Source: Omphalotus guepiniiformis | Taxonomy: Eukaryota; Basidiomycota; Agaricomycetes; Agaricales; Omphalotaceae | Direction: 5' to 3' | Assembly: GCA_028554645.1 (NCBI GenBank) | Contig: JAQOOI010000018.1 | Location: 620,001-684,000 of the forward strand | Length of the DNA stretch: 64,000 nt | Shown: positions 10,255 to 22,006 of the stretch, piece by piece | Position numbering within the stretch: position 1 is the stretch's first letter | Layout of the letters: the number at the start of each line of letters is the position of its first letter | The notes under the pieces: model-generated | What the model was told of the DNA's origin: nothing | What the model saw: the letters and a program-made list of their open reading frames with translations, nothing else | Database searches by the model: none | Translations under genes and position numbers: made by a program

Positions 10255-13200
10255 TTACAATTCATTGGAAAGTCCAAACACTTTAAGCATAAGATGGCGG
10301 AGCTGCGTGAACGCACCTACGTGAGTCCTCGAGCTGAATTTGGATCAACTTGAGATTACTCACCTGGTGAGCGAGACGAACTTTGTAGCACAGAAATCAA
10401 GGAGGCCCTGTCCTCCTCAGAAAGATTATCGGCAAGCCGCGATAGCCCGCTCATCGCAGCTTTTTTGTCCTCTTTGGCTAAATCGAGCATGCGGCGAACA
10501 AGGTAGTCAGCCCTAAGTTGGGCGACAGTCTGAGTCAAATCGAGCTTCTCGAATTTCTCGGCCACCTCGCGATAGTCTGCACCCGATTCGATGGATGCAA
10601 GAGAGTCGAGCAGACGAGACCTGTACTCCTTAGTGGACTCCGGACTAGCTTCAGCAAGATCACTAAGAGCCGCAGAGCGAGCGACTCGTGCACGGACAGC
10701 CCAGTAGAAATATCTCCGCGCGTTCTTCCACACAGCAGGTTTTGCACAACCTTTCGCCTCCATGCGACCAGTACGGCTACAATTGTTAAATTAGAGGGAA
10801 AACAAAGGCGTAAAAGCCAGAACTCACTCATGAAGGTCTGCATATAACAAGGCGATCTGTTTATACGTAGGTTGCAGCAGTGTTTCGCGTGCTGCTAAGG
10901 CAGCAGAAGCCGCAGCTCGTTCGTCGGCACTCTTTGAGTTATCCTTGCTAGCACGCTTGAGGGAAGCGTACTCAGAGTCCAGGCGCTCCATCAGGACCAC
11001 AATTTTGTTTTGGCGCAGCTTAATCTCAACGATACCTTCGGGCTCAAGAACACCAGCACGAGCGTCGACATCAGCGTACATCTGCATCTGCTCCGAGTTG
11101 ATGGAAGGATCGAGCACGACCCATGCACCACCGCGAAGTTCACCGTTGGGTACAATGTATACGAAGATCGGCTGCTTGTAACTGGAGAGCCCATCAACGA
11201 TCTTGGATCCCTGTTTCAACACCTCGTCGTACATGTCCTGTTGGCCACCGGAGAAACCACGCCAGTTGGCAAATATGATGAGAGGAAGTCCTTCGCGGTT
11301 GAAGTCGAAGATGGCTTGTGCGGTCTTGTAGGCAGAGTTAGGGTACCAGACTTGACCGGCTTCCATGATACGTTGCTCGAAGGAAGCCGGATTAGCAGGA
11401 TCGGCCGGTACGATTCGTTCAATAGTGCGAGTCTCGACTGCGATCACACCCATGGGAATGCCACCAAGACGCGCACGGCCAACAACAACAGTCTGAGCCC
11501 ATCCACTCAGGGTTTCCTGGAAGGAGCCTTTATCGAAGAACCCGCTCAACCACTCGGAGGTGTTCTCGTCGACCTTTCCTTCAATAAACCACCTTGGATC
11601 ATACGTGCCCTTGGGAGGCGTGTAATCGATCTCCCGATCCCAGTGATCAATGGTCTCCCGGACGGGAAGAGGTCCGTTCTTCACCTCCGGTACGTACGAC
11701 AGCCACTGCAAGATCTGAGTGGCACCCTGCAAGTCGCTACTCGCGGTCAGGTGGGATACACCATTCTTGAACATGATTTGCGTGCCACCAAGCTGTAGAT
11801 TCGACGTGTAAACCTCGCGACCGAGCACCTTGTTCAGAGCAGAGGCGCCAGTCAAGATGATTGGCTGACCTTCCACTTGTACGGCACGCTCTCCAAGGCG
11901 GACTAGGTAAGCACCAATACCGACTGACCGCGCTGTCACGAGCGTAATAGTGAAGATGTCGTCGTATGCCCGAGAAGTCTCCCCAGCAATCAAGCCTGAT
12001 CCCTTCAGCGACTCAACACCAAGACCATCCTGCAAACCAATGATGTCCGTGATTTTGTGTCGGACTTCACCGTCCACCTCTATCTCCTCTGAACGTATCA
12101 AGCCTGTGCCTTTCTCCTTCAGTTTAAGGAAGTTCTCGTGTGTGAGGTACAGATAGCTGACTCCTTTCTCGGGGTGTTGACTGTCATTCCAAGCAGCAGA
12201 GAAGAGAGGCATGAGCTCTTCAGCCAAGCCAATGCGAGCACCGGAGTTGGCAGACAGATAGATACGTGGAAGACCGTGATCCCGAGCGTACTGCGTGACC
12301 TGGTAGAAGAACTGATCCTCTATAGGACCGAACGATCCAATCTTGTAGGTGATGTCGTTGGCTACTACAACAACCTTACGACCATCGGGGAACTCTGGCG
12401 TCCTCATGTTGAAAACCCACGCGACCATCCCAAAGGTATTGTTCCCAGGGGCCCTGTCTACCGTGGTTATTTGGTCATGCTCGTCCAAAACAAGCTCCAA
12501 AGACTCCAAGAACACTTTTGGCTTCGCCAGTGTAGGATCGGTAGCGCGCGATGTATCCCACAAGTTCTGAAGTGCCTTTGAAAACAAGTCGGGGAAATCG
12601 TACACGTAAGTGGTGCCAATGAGATGGGCCTGATAACGCTTTGGTTGCAGGGATTCTTTCGTCGGGTATGCTTGATGAACAGGTTGAAGGTGCAGAGGAC
12701 CTTTGTCACCAATAGACTTCAAAATTGTGGTCCCCTTGTCAGTGGTGATCTCCTGATAACCGTGGTAATTGACAATGAAACCAGATACGTTTTCAATGAC
12801 GCAGCGAATAGGCGTGACATTGCCTTCGTCATCCTCCAGTGCGAGCCTGATCTCGGATCCAGTAACGTGCAAGCGCCACAAGCGTTTGCCATGTCGCTCA
12901 ATGAAGCCGGAGATAGCGGCAAGAACATCTTCGTAGGTCACAGCGAGGTTGTACACGAAATTCATGAAGATATGGTTGCAGTCGGCATTTCGATGCTCTG
13001 CTGTGACGAGCTCTAGAGCGTCCAAGACGCTAGTCACTAGACGATCGGTCTCAGATATGAGGTACTCCGCAGTGCTCATGGTTCCCCGCAGCCTTCCCGG
13101 CCGTACAAGCGCACGGACAAAGAACCTGTTATCTAACTGGTTCTCCCTAGCGACGGCGTGGTATATGTGTATTTGTTTGCTTTCCACGAAGCAGGGTTGA

Positions 13201-16200
13201 AGATTGTAGTGGGACAGGCGACGAAGCTCGAGCTGGAAGGCTAGAGCAGGCTCGATGTTACGAATGGACTTCTCCTCTCCCCACACACCATCGCTGTCGT
13301 TCTGGCGAAGTGTGATGTACACAGGGTATAACCCTGGGCGACAAAGCATGATTGACACACGGCCAACCCCGTGCTGTATCAGAGTGGCAGAATTCTCGTT
13401 GATATACTCGGTCGCCTTCTCGAACCATGTATCCTCGGCCATATCATCGGCTTCGTTGAAGAGTCGTAAAGCAACATTAATGACATTCGGTGGTGTGTTG
13501 TCTTCGCCGTAACGTTGACGGTACTCCTCGCCATCGAAGGGAGGTAACGAAGAAACAACCTTATTAAAACCGCGCGCAAAGGCAGAGAAGTTAGGGAAGG
13601 AGGCAATGGCACCAGTCCGGATGGGCTGCGATTGGTGTCGGTTGATCATGTAGGTGAGATCACTGACGGAGGCTGATCGACGATTTTCGCTGGAACATTG
13701 GTTTGTCAGTACCTCCGTGTAGGTAAAAAGCAAGACAAACACTTACCCAAAAGCAATGCGAGGTGTAGAGGGAGGCGAGTGCGATCGACCAAGGTTGAAG
13801 CGCCATGTAATCATATTGGGCGCCTCACCATCGTCAAGCGAATCGCCCTCTTCGTAATCGATGGAAAGCAAAGTATATGCCTTGTATGCGCGGCGAATGT
13901 ATACCTCGAAGGCCGCTACAACGAGAATGACATGTTAGGCATGTGTCAAATGGATAGAATATGCCTTACACAAAGTGACCATCGGATCCTTGTGGTTGAA
14001 GAAAGCGGGCAGAACATCGTATACAGTATATCTAGAGTCCGTGAGCTCACGGAGAACTTCAGCGGACGGTGTCGTCATAGCCACAGTTCCAGGCTCTCCG
14101 TAATAGTGATCAGTTACTGAAGCTTTGAGCACCGCTTCCATTTGGATCGCCCGCTCCTCATAAGACGGCATCTGACCAGTAATAAGCACCTCGCGTGCTT
14201 TCAAAGAGACTGAAGTGGAAGATCTAGATAAATATATGTATCAGAATGAGCCATCATCTTGAGATCAGGTTGCTTACTTGGCTTCAAGAGAAGCAAGGTT
14301 CTGCAACACCTTGTAGAGCCTGCTCTCGGGGTTCGACACGTTCAGGTTGCTGGTCTTGAGGTAATCTAACAACGCAAGGACTAGCTTCGCCTTGCTCGAC
14401 GCTTTTATGTGACTCAACACCAGGCTGATGGCGTCGTCGAGGTTTTCCTTGTGTTGATCACGGAGGGCTAGGATCCTTGCTTCGATACTTCCACCAAACA
14501 AGCTTTCCACGGCGTCGTATTTCTCAAACAAGCCCGACAATACTTCAACTTGATGTCCTCGCAGACCCTGACTATACCTCTCTAGAACGTCAAAGATTGC
14601 ACCTAGCTGCGCTCGGAACATAGCTCGGTCTTGAGCAAGAATGTTTGCCTGGACATAGTTCTCGAGGATCTTCTTAATCCGAGTAGCCGGGAATTCATGA
14701 ACCTCATCCTTGGCCTTGGCGGCATCAAGAGCAGCATGAATGCTGTCATCCAGCTTGGCAGGAATACGACCAGATAATGAAGAAAGGATAGCGTTCAATT
14801 CGGAGAAAGGGAGATCTGAGTCGTGTAAGACCTCGATGAGATCTTTGACGGTAGTAGCCATAATGGCTTGGTTGTCGAAACCATCGAGGATGTCATTGAG
14901 AATACCAACACAGCGAACGAGTCGTTGGTGTGGCTTATTACCCACGACTCCGGGTGAACCCATAGAGGGCAGGAGACCGTCGAAGGGTTTTGCGTGCTTG
15001 ACGCGCGCTGGATCATCAAGAGTGAGAATACCAAGAATGTCACCAGGCTCAAGGCTGACTCCGGGCTGTTTGATCAACTGCACAATACCATCTTCGGAGG
15101 CGACAAGTGGCATGTACATTTTCATCACCTATGTAGAAATTGTTAGAATAGGAGTGCAACCTAGCGTGGAGAGCTACGAACCTCGATTTCGGCGTAATGC
15201 TCACCAGCATTGATATGGTCACCGCTGTCCACGAAGTATCTGATGAGCTTCCCAGGACTAGGGCTTCTTAGCTGGGTGGGGTCGTTCTCCTGCTCAATAA
15301 GACAGGTCTTGGCGTCCACCATCAACCTCAGTGCGCCAACTTCTTCACGCCAGTAAGCTGAATGACTCTTCCCATCCAACAAGATAAGAAGACCACCATC
15401 TGCTAATGGGCGCGCGCCCACCATCGTACGACCACCGTTGAGGTAAAGTGTCCAAGCTGTGGAAGACGACCGAGCAGCCGTGAACGAATACCGGACGTTC
15501 TCGTAGATGAAGTCAATGCCAAATACAGTCTTCAACACGTCGCGAGCCGGAACTTGACCCTTGTCCAAGATACGCCTATACTCTGCCCAGCAAGCATCTG
15601 AAGCAAGGTAGGCTTTCGTGACGGCACCACAAATCACAGCAAGGGTAGCGTCAGGACGCTCCGCAGTCAGCTTGTTGCTAATGAGCGAATCAAGCCATCC
15701 AGTGGTGATGCTATTGTCCTTGAAGGCCTCCAACTCTAGAAGCTTGATCAAATACTCAACCGTGGTCCTGAAATCCCCACGAATACTTAGCTCCTTCAGC
15801 GCGATAATCATGTTCTTGCGACTTTCGCTTCGATCCTCGCCGTAAGCAAAGATATGCCCAAACTGCGAGTCGGCAAACTCGTGAAGACCTCCAGCAGAAC
15901 TAACGGAGAAATATCCCCAGACATTGGTACTCGAACGGAAGTTGAGCTCCTGAAGGGAACCAGAGGAAGGTTTGAAACCAGCATCAGGGTTCTCTGCAGT
16001 GATACGGACGGCAACAACGTGACCCTTGGGACGAGGTTTGCGCTGAAGCTGGTTTGCATCAGGTTTGATCATGTCGAAGTCGATCTCGGAAGAGGCGTTT
16101 GGAGCAACACCATAGAGCTGACGAATGTGGCGAATACGGTGTAGAGGAATACCCATTGCTACTTGTAGCTGGGCAGCCGGAAGGTTAACGCCTGAAACCA

Positions 16201-17551
16201 TCTCGGTAGTTGGGTGCTCGACTTGAAGTCGAGGATTGAGCTCGAGGAAGTGGAAACTGTCTTCGGCATGGCTGTAGAGGTATTCGACAGTCCCAGCACT
16301 CACGTAGCCGACGAGCTTGGCTAAACGAACGGCGGCACGTTCCATTTGCTCAAAGGTCTGCTCTTTTGCGATGGTTACGGGGGCTTCCTCGATGATCTTC
16401 TGGTGACGACGTTGCACAGAGCAATCACGTCCAAAAAGGGAAATAGCATTGCCGTATTGGTCGGCAAGAAGTTGGACCTCGAGATGGCGCGCGGCGCCAG
16501 CGAGTTTCATAATAAAGATAGGAGAACCTGGGGAAGCCTCATTAACAATATACATGGCATGTATCATGAAAACAAACCTGGTATCTCTCCAGCTACAGCA
16601 TGAAACGCGTTCTTGAACTGGTCAGGACGTTCAACCATCCTGATACCCTTTCCTCCGCCTCCCTCACTAGCCTTGATCATGACCGGCCAGCCTATCTGCT
16701 CAGCCTTTTGCAGTCCTTCCTCGACCGAAGTCACACAAGCATCCTGGTAGGCTTTGTCAGGTACAATGACATACCCGGCCTCAGAAAGACTCGTATCCGT
16801 AATCCCAGTACCAGACCATGGCATGGTCGGGACATTGGCACTCTGAGCCACAATGGTACTGGAGATTTTGTCACCAAGACTCCTCATTGCACTACCTGGG
16901 GGACCAATGAAAACAATCTTGTTTTTGCTAGCGGCCAGACTCTCGGGCAGACGAGGGTTTTCTGACGCGTGACCCCATCCCGCCCACACAGCGTGAACTC
17001 CGGCACGCTCAGCAACATCGACAATAAGATCGACATTAGCGTAGTTGTTGTTGTTACTTCCACCAGGAACTTCGATGTAACGATCAGCCATTCGAATATA
17101 CTCGGCATTGACTTTGAGATCTTCTGGGGTAGCCATGACGGTGAATTCCACCTGGCGCTCACTTCCAAAAGTCTCGTAACTCCATTGCCTGATGGAACGA
17201 ATTTCCTTCACAGCAGCGATACCTGTGAATACAAAGTGAGCAGTGTAAAGCATGCGGAAGTAAGTATATGCGCACCGTTGTTGGCGATGAGAACCTTTAA
17301 CAGAGTCAATTTAGAGCGTAAGATATATATATTTCGCCTCTCGTACCTTGGTAATGACTGTATGACCACCATGAGACTTGACGAAATCGTGAACACTGCT
17401 CGATGGGGCCTTGTCTACAGAATTACCACCTACAAAGTGGATGTGAGCATTGAGCGATACGCGTCGCGTGTTATATGCGCCAGATGAAGCTATGAAAGAA
17501 AAGATATCTACCAATGAAGTGCTGCACTCTAGAATGGTCGTAAGCCGACAT
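10255..17551 (-). CDS. ACC1: Acetyl-CoA carboxylase
   Basis: This is the multifunctional cytosolic enzyme that makes malonyl-CoA, the committed step of fatty acid synthesis. It has about 2,200 residues and several short introns. The start is ATG at 17551 ([14 protein letters not shown], then [20 protein letters not shown]). Biotin carboxylase follows, with an ATP-grasp region ([17 protein letters not shown]) and [20 protein letters not shown]. The biotin attachment motif is MKMYMP; the lysine codon is at 15120-15122, and an intron ends one codon before the motif. The long exon 10824-13742 holds the carboxyltransferase domains, with [17 protein letters not shown] and [20 protein letters not shown]. 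The last 47-nt intron (10317-10363) is optional: retention gives a stop at 10356, splicing adds about 20 residues ending at 10255. Confidence 0.95.
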
Positions 17552-19560
17552 GATGGGAAAAGAGAGAGATACTAAGGGGCACCTTCAATCCCAAAGCAAG
17601 CGCATCCCAAAATATGTATGGAATTTTCCCCCAAAAACTGGGTCGCTTAGCTAATCACCTGTCCCATCATTCATATCGAGGTCTGACGTCCCGAAAGCCG
17701 CAGTGTTTGTACGTTTTGGTACGGGTGTACTCGTCGTTTGTCTAATTGAAGAGGAAGCATAAGATAAGATGGGGACCTATGGGGACGCTTCACTCTTGGT
17801 ATCACACGATTATCTTACTCTGATTACACTCGGAATTAAGCGGTCTAGAACGTTCGACGACTTATAATACTCGAGCTGACCTGTAAGTACTATAAGTTTT
17901 GAGCAGTATACACATTCGTAATGCCCACTTCGTCTTCTCTCCGAAGCGTAGGACAATCTTCGCTGTTCCCACCAACTCCCCTTCCACAGTTCCCGAGTAT
18001 ATGTCAACACACATGGAGCATTTCCAGTTTCTGATTTCCTTCCTGTTGTGTTATTCAGCGTTGACTTGGTCACGGTGTCGAGGTTATGTTTTGACTTACT
18101 GTAACTCCGAACACCGACTACATCGGTCGCCCTGGACCAGGGCTGACCAGGGCTTACCGAGGCTGTAAACAGCGTGGTCCTGCGCCCTCATCAAAAAAGC
18201 CTAAACAAGATCAATAAGTATGTTTCGATGTTTGCCCGGAGATACACCCTATAGTGTAGCCCGCAGCTGTTTCGTGAAGAGGTGTTGTGCTACGAGTGCC
18301 GATTGAGAGTACACATGGGACATTCAAAGGCGCCATTCTTACAACCAATCGCAACAATGAGACAGCCAAGTACTTTTCCACGTATTTAGACAATCGCTGT
18401 GTGAACCTCCTGGCGTGAGATGCGCATCGTCTGTTATCTGACGTGTTTGTAAATATGCGATGCATGAACTTTCATAATCAAGACCACTCACAATGCAAAA
18501 TGCACTGTACACATCGATAAACGGAGATCGAAAGTTCATCTGAATCACGGCGGACGAGAGATGGAAGGATTCAATGATTGTTCGATTGATCACTGTAGAC
18601 CTGCAGGTTTGATCAAACTTACATAGACTATAACAGCATGTGCATGTTCACTCCTGAAAGTACAAGTCGCGCAGTCTGGGAGTAGATTGACGAAAGCAGG
18701 ATGAATCTCAAATAGACTCTCAAATAGTCTTTTCTAAATGATTTGCGCAGCGTCGAGATCTGAAGATGACCTTTGGAAACGGATGTACTTACCTCTATGG
18801 ACGGATGCCTCCTCACCGCATACGAAGGAGGATATCGATAGCTCGGGCGAGTTTGTGTTTCTCGCATTTCTGATTGCTACAACATATAATGTCGAGCTGG
18901 TCGGTCCGACTGGAATTGCGCAGGCCTCCTTTCGTCGTGTCCTAGCCTTGTGCAACTGGCATTGTCGAGTAGAAGATACAAGACCGTGCAATACGTATGT
19001 CCTCGTTGGTACTACTAGCTGGAAGCTGTGTCAAACCTAATCGAATCAACTGTCAGCACATTGCCACTTCAATTAAGGACTCACAGATGTGTATCGGCGT
19101 GATGACCCGCAAAAACCAGCCTGGGAAGTGGCTGCAGAAAGTCTATTGCTTGCACCGATTTCAGCGATGGATGCACCGCAAAGGTTACACTTCCTGACTT
19201 TGCTGCACGAATCCTAACACATACTAGTCCAGCGTAGGACTTGGGACGAGCCTGGGCATAAATTGAACTTGCAAGACATCTTGAACTAAAAATGCAGCCA
19301 CACATGCGCAATAGCAAGAAACATAGCATTCGAATGGTCAGATCAAGGAGAACTTGAGAAGGACGGTCCGCCCCCCAAATTGACGAGAGCACGTGCTCAC
19401 ATTAAACACGACGACCTCCAACAGGTTTGCCTCACCCCTTCCTGTCGTTTTTCATCTACGTGTCCTTGCTCATCCCACAAGGCAAATATCTCTCTCGATA
19501 TTTGAATCGCAATGAATGCTAACCAATCTCCCTAGATCTATTCTTTCTTTCGTCTGAACT
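17552..19560. other. 2-kb intergenic region between ACC1 and the dynein light chain gene
   Basis: No supported coding region is seen. Open frames on both strands overlap each other and carry no recognisable motif. The part next to ACC1 contains TGACGTC at 17684-17690, a CRE/bZIP-like half palindrome about 133 bp upstream of the ACC1 start; a role is inferred only. A small direct repeat, CCAGGGCTGACCAGGGCTTAC, lies near 18137-18157. The region may hold long 5' leaders for both divergent genes. Confidence 0.4.
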
Positions 19561-20079
19561 ATGGCTGAGAGACTCGACGCGCCGACCTCTTCATCAACCG
19601 ACACTGGCTCAGGTCCAAAGGGAGCTGCTGATGGCGGTGCTGCACCCAAGGCAATAATAAAGAATGTGGATATGAGCGAAGAGATGCAGCAGGAGAGTGT
19701 CGACATCGCGTCGGCGGCGCTGGAGAAATACAACATTGAGAAGGATATTGCGGCTCAGATCAAGAAAGAGTTCGACCGAAGACACGGTCCTACATGGCAT
19801 GTGGTTGTAGGAAAGAACTTTGGGAGCTATGTTACTCATGGTAAGTCGTCGATCTTCTCCCAACAGCCTTTCTATAGCATTTGCCACCGCTGTATTGCCT
19901 GATATCGCATTTAAGTGCATACGCTCAGTACGCGTCAGGCTTTCGCTGTATACTGCATCTTTTCTCTTTTACCATTCATTTGAGTTGAAGAAAAGAGTCC
20001 TGACTTTGTCTGCGCAGAAACCAAGCACTTCATCTACTTCTATGTTGGATCCCTCGCGATCCTCATCTGGAAATCATGA
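19561..20079 (+). CDS. DYN2: Dynein light chain, LC8 type
   Basis: LC8 is a small dimeric hub protein that binds dynein intermediate chain and many other partners. Exons 19561-19840 and 20018-20079 give 113 residues. The conserved core is nearly complete: [60 protein letters not shown] and [16 protein letters not shown]. The 177-nt intron falls between YVTH and ETKH. An N-terminal extension of about 27 Ser/Gly/Ala-rich residues precedes the core, unlike the animal protein of about 89 residues, and is probably disordered. Identification is very secure. Confidence 0.96.
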
Positions 20080-20393
20080 TCATAGACATCGCAATCTCTA
20101 CCGATATACTCGTTCACCCCGGAGCTTCTTCGTGTACATATACCGATTGTTCATTGATCCCTTAACCGAAGCGTTGGGGAACGACAAAAGGGTTGACCTG
20201 TGACTTTAGTTTCCTTTACTCTGCTGTCATTTTTTTTACTTTTTATTACCCGCAACATGCTCGAAATCTTGCTTTGATTACTGCAATGTCATTCCTTGTG
20301 TATGTGAGTGACTGTATACACGAAATACTTTGTAGCTGTCGCATCTCGAAGTTACAAAATAAGCTTTGCTCGAATCGTCATTATCAATCCCGA
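20080..20393. other. Intergenic, DYN2 to decapping enzyme
   Basis: About 310 bp holding the 3' end of the dynein light chain gene and the promoter of the decapping enzyme gene. It has a T-rich stretch near 20230. No gene is seen. Confidence 0.5.
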
Positions 20394-21879
20394 ATGGCTG
20401 CAGCGCTCTTGCAGTCCTTTAAACTAGATGAGATACTCAATGAAGGTAGGCTGGCACACTTTTTGACGACCATAGGTAAAACTAATCGTAAATCAACACT
20501 GTCAGAACCAGAGAAGTGTCGTTTGACTCTCCTTGGGACTCTATCTTCATCATGGAACCATCCCATCGGTGCAACACCGACACCAGCAAACGCATCGACC
20601 AGTCATATTACGCCATCCAATGCTACCAACGACCGCCTACGAGCTATCGTCCGAGTCGAAAAGACTGCTTTTGCATCCGAAAATGCCAGATTTTTCTTTG
20701 GGAATGAACCTGACGGCGCGCTAATTCATAGGATGGATCTAACGGAGTCAACGGATATTGTGCGTTCATGAACCTAGTTTCTCTCTCCAAAACGCTTATA
20801 TATCCCAATATCTTGCCAAGCGAGTAGTACACTTGGTTTGCTGGCTGGCTATCCTCCTCCGTGTCCGAAGCAAAGCAGCCTCAGGGAGATGTCAAGGTCA
20901 ATATCATCTGTCCTGCTACCGATGTTCATGTCAGAAAGGTATGCACCATTACTTGGATAATTGAGTATGTTTGTGATTCAGTATTGCAGTATACCAAGCA
21001 AACATCTATCCTGGTCCGCGAAACACCTGAACTCTACGAAAAAATCACAAAATCCTATATATTCAACTTTCCCCCAGAGCGTACCAGATGGTTCGTCTAT
21101 CCGTAGTATCACCATCAATCCGACAATCCGAGCTCATTGTCACTTGCGTTTACTCACACGCAGGGTAACAGAAATCCTTGAAGGACGTTCCGAGCAGGAC
21201 AAAATCCTCTTCTCATCCTCCAAATTCATCATCCTACCCGATATGAAATGGGACCTTCATACGATCGGAAGTCTATACCTCGTTGCCATTGTACGCGATC
21301 CAAAACTACGCAGTCTGCGCGACTTGCGAGGCAGTTCGACTGTACTCGCTCACGACGATAGCCAAAATGAAAACAAGAAGCGCAGACTTGCTAACGAGAC
21401 TCAGACCGCTATTGGTTCAAATCACCCGATCTCAGAGCAGTCGGATGCAAACCACATAGATCTCTTGAAGGCAATTCGACGCGAAGCCTATCGAGTGACG
21501 AAGGAAAAGTGGGATATCACGCCAGGCGGATTGAGGATGTGGATACATTACCAGCCAAGCTATTGTATGTTCACCTTCACTAGATCACTGGCTTCATTAC
21601 CGATCGCAAAACATTCTTTGAAGATCATTTCCACGTCCATATCGTGAACGCCAATTATGAAGGCGCAGGCATGGGGATGGCCGTTGGACAGGCACATTTG
21701 TTAGAGGATGTCATAGCGCTTGTGAGTTTTCGTTCCGTGGTCATCAGCCGCACATGCTGAATTGCATCAAGCTGGATATTCACCCGCAAATATTCGAATC
21801 GTTGACATTGACATATGGGTTGGGAGAGCAACATGGTCTCTACGAGCTAATGAAATCTGCGCAGGATGATCATATATGA
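20394..21879 (+). CDS. DCS1: Scavenger mRNA decapping enzyme (DcpS/DCS1 family)
   Basis: This HIT-family pyrophosphatase hydrolyses the m7GpppN cap left after 3'-5' mRNA decay. The start MAAALLQSFKLDEILNE is chosen as the first ATG in a good frame. The N-terminal swapped domain includes LRAIVRVEKTAFASENARFF. The linker region reads VNIICPATDVHVRK and ETPELYEKITKSYIFNFPPE. The catalytic domain has ILPDMKWDLHTIGSLYLVAI and the histidine triad YYHFHVHIVNANYEG, with an intron just before the triad (exon ends at PSY). The protein ends YGLEQHGLYELMKSAQDDHI-like at 21877-21879. Several introns of about 50-60 nt are needed. The pattern matches human DCPS along the whole length. Confidence 0.9.
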
Positions 21880-22006
21880 TATTAGGGATAGGAACTTTGA
21901 TAGTTGGATTATATATGTACACGGTCTAGTGATACAAATCTAGGATGAAGATACAGTCTAGCTGGTATAGAGGTGAGTCCTATAAAGACAAGATGGGTAT
22001 ACTATA

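Noticed and set aside
11010..11798. 262-codon plus-strand open frame
   Set aside because: It lies wholly antisense to the conserved carboxyltransferase part of ACC1 and shows no domain; it is a codon-bias shadow.
18738..19197. Overlapping frames between ACC1 and DYN2
   Set aside because: No motif, no convincing splice structure, and competing frames on both strands.
21405..21430. GGTTCAAATC resembling a tRNA B box
   Set aside because: It is inside DCS1 coding sequence, and no A box or cloverleaf is seen at the right distance.
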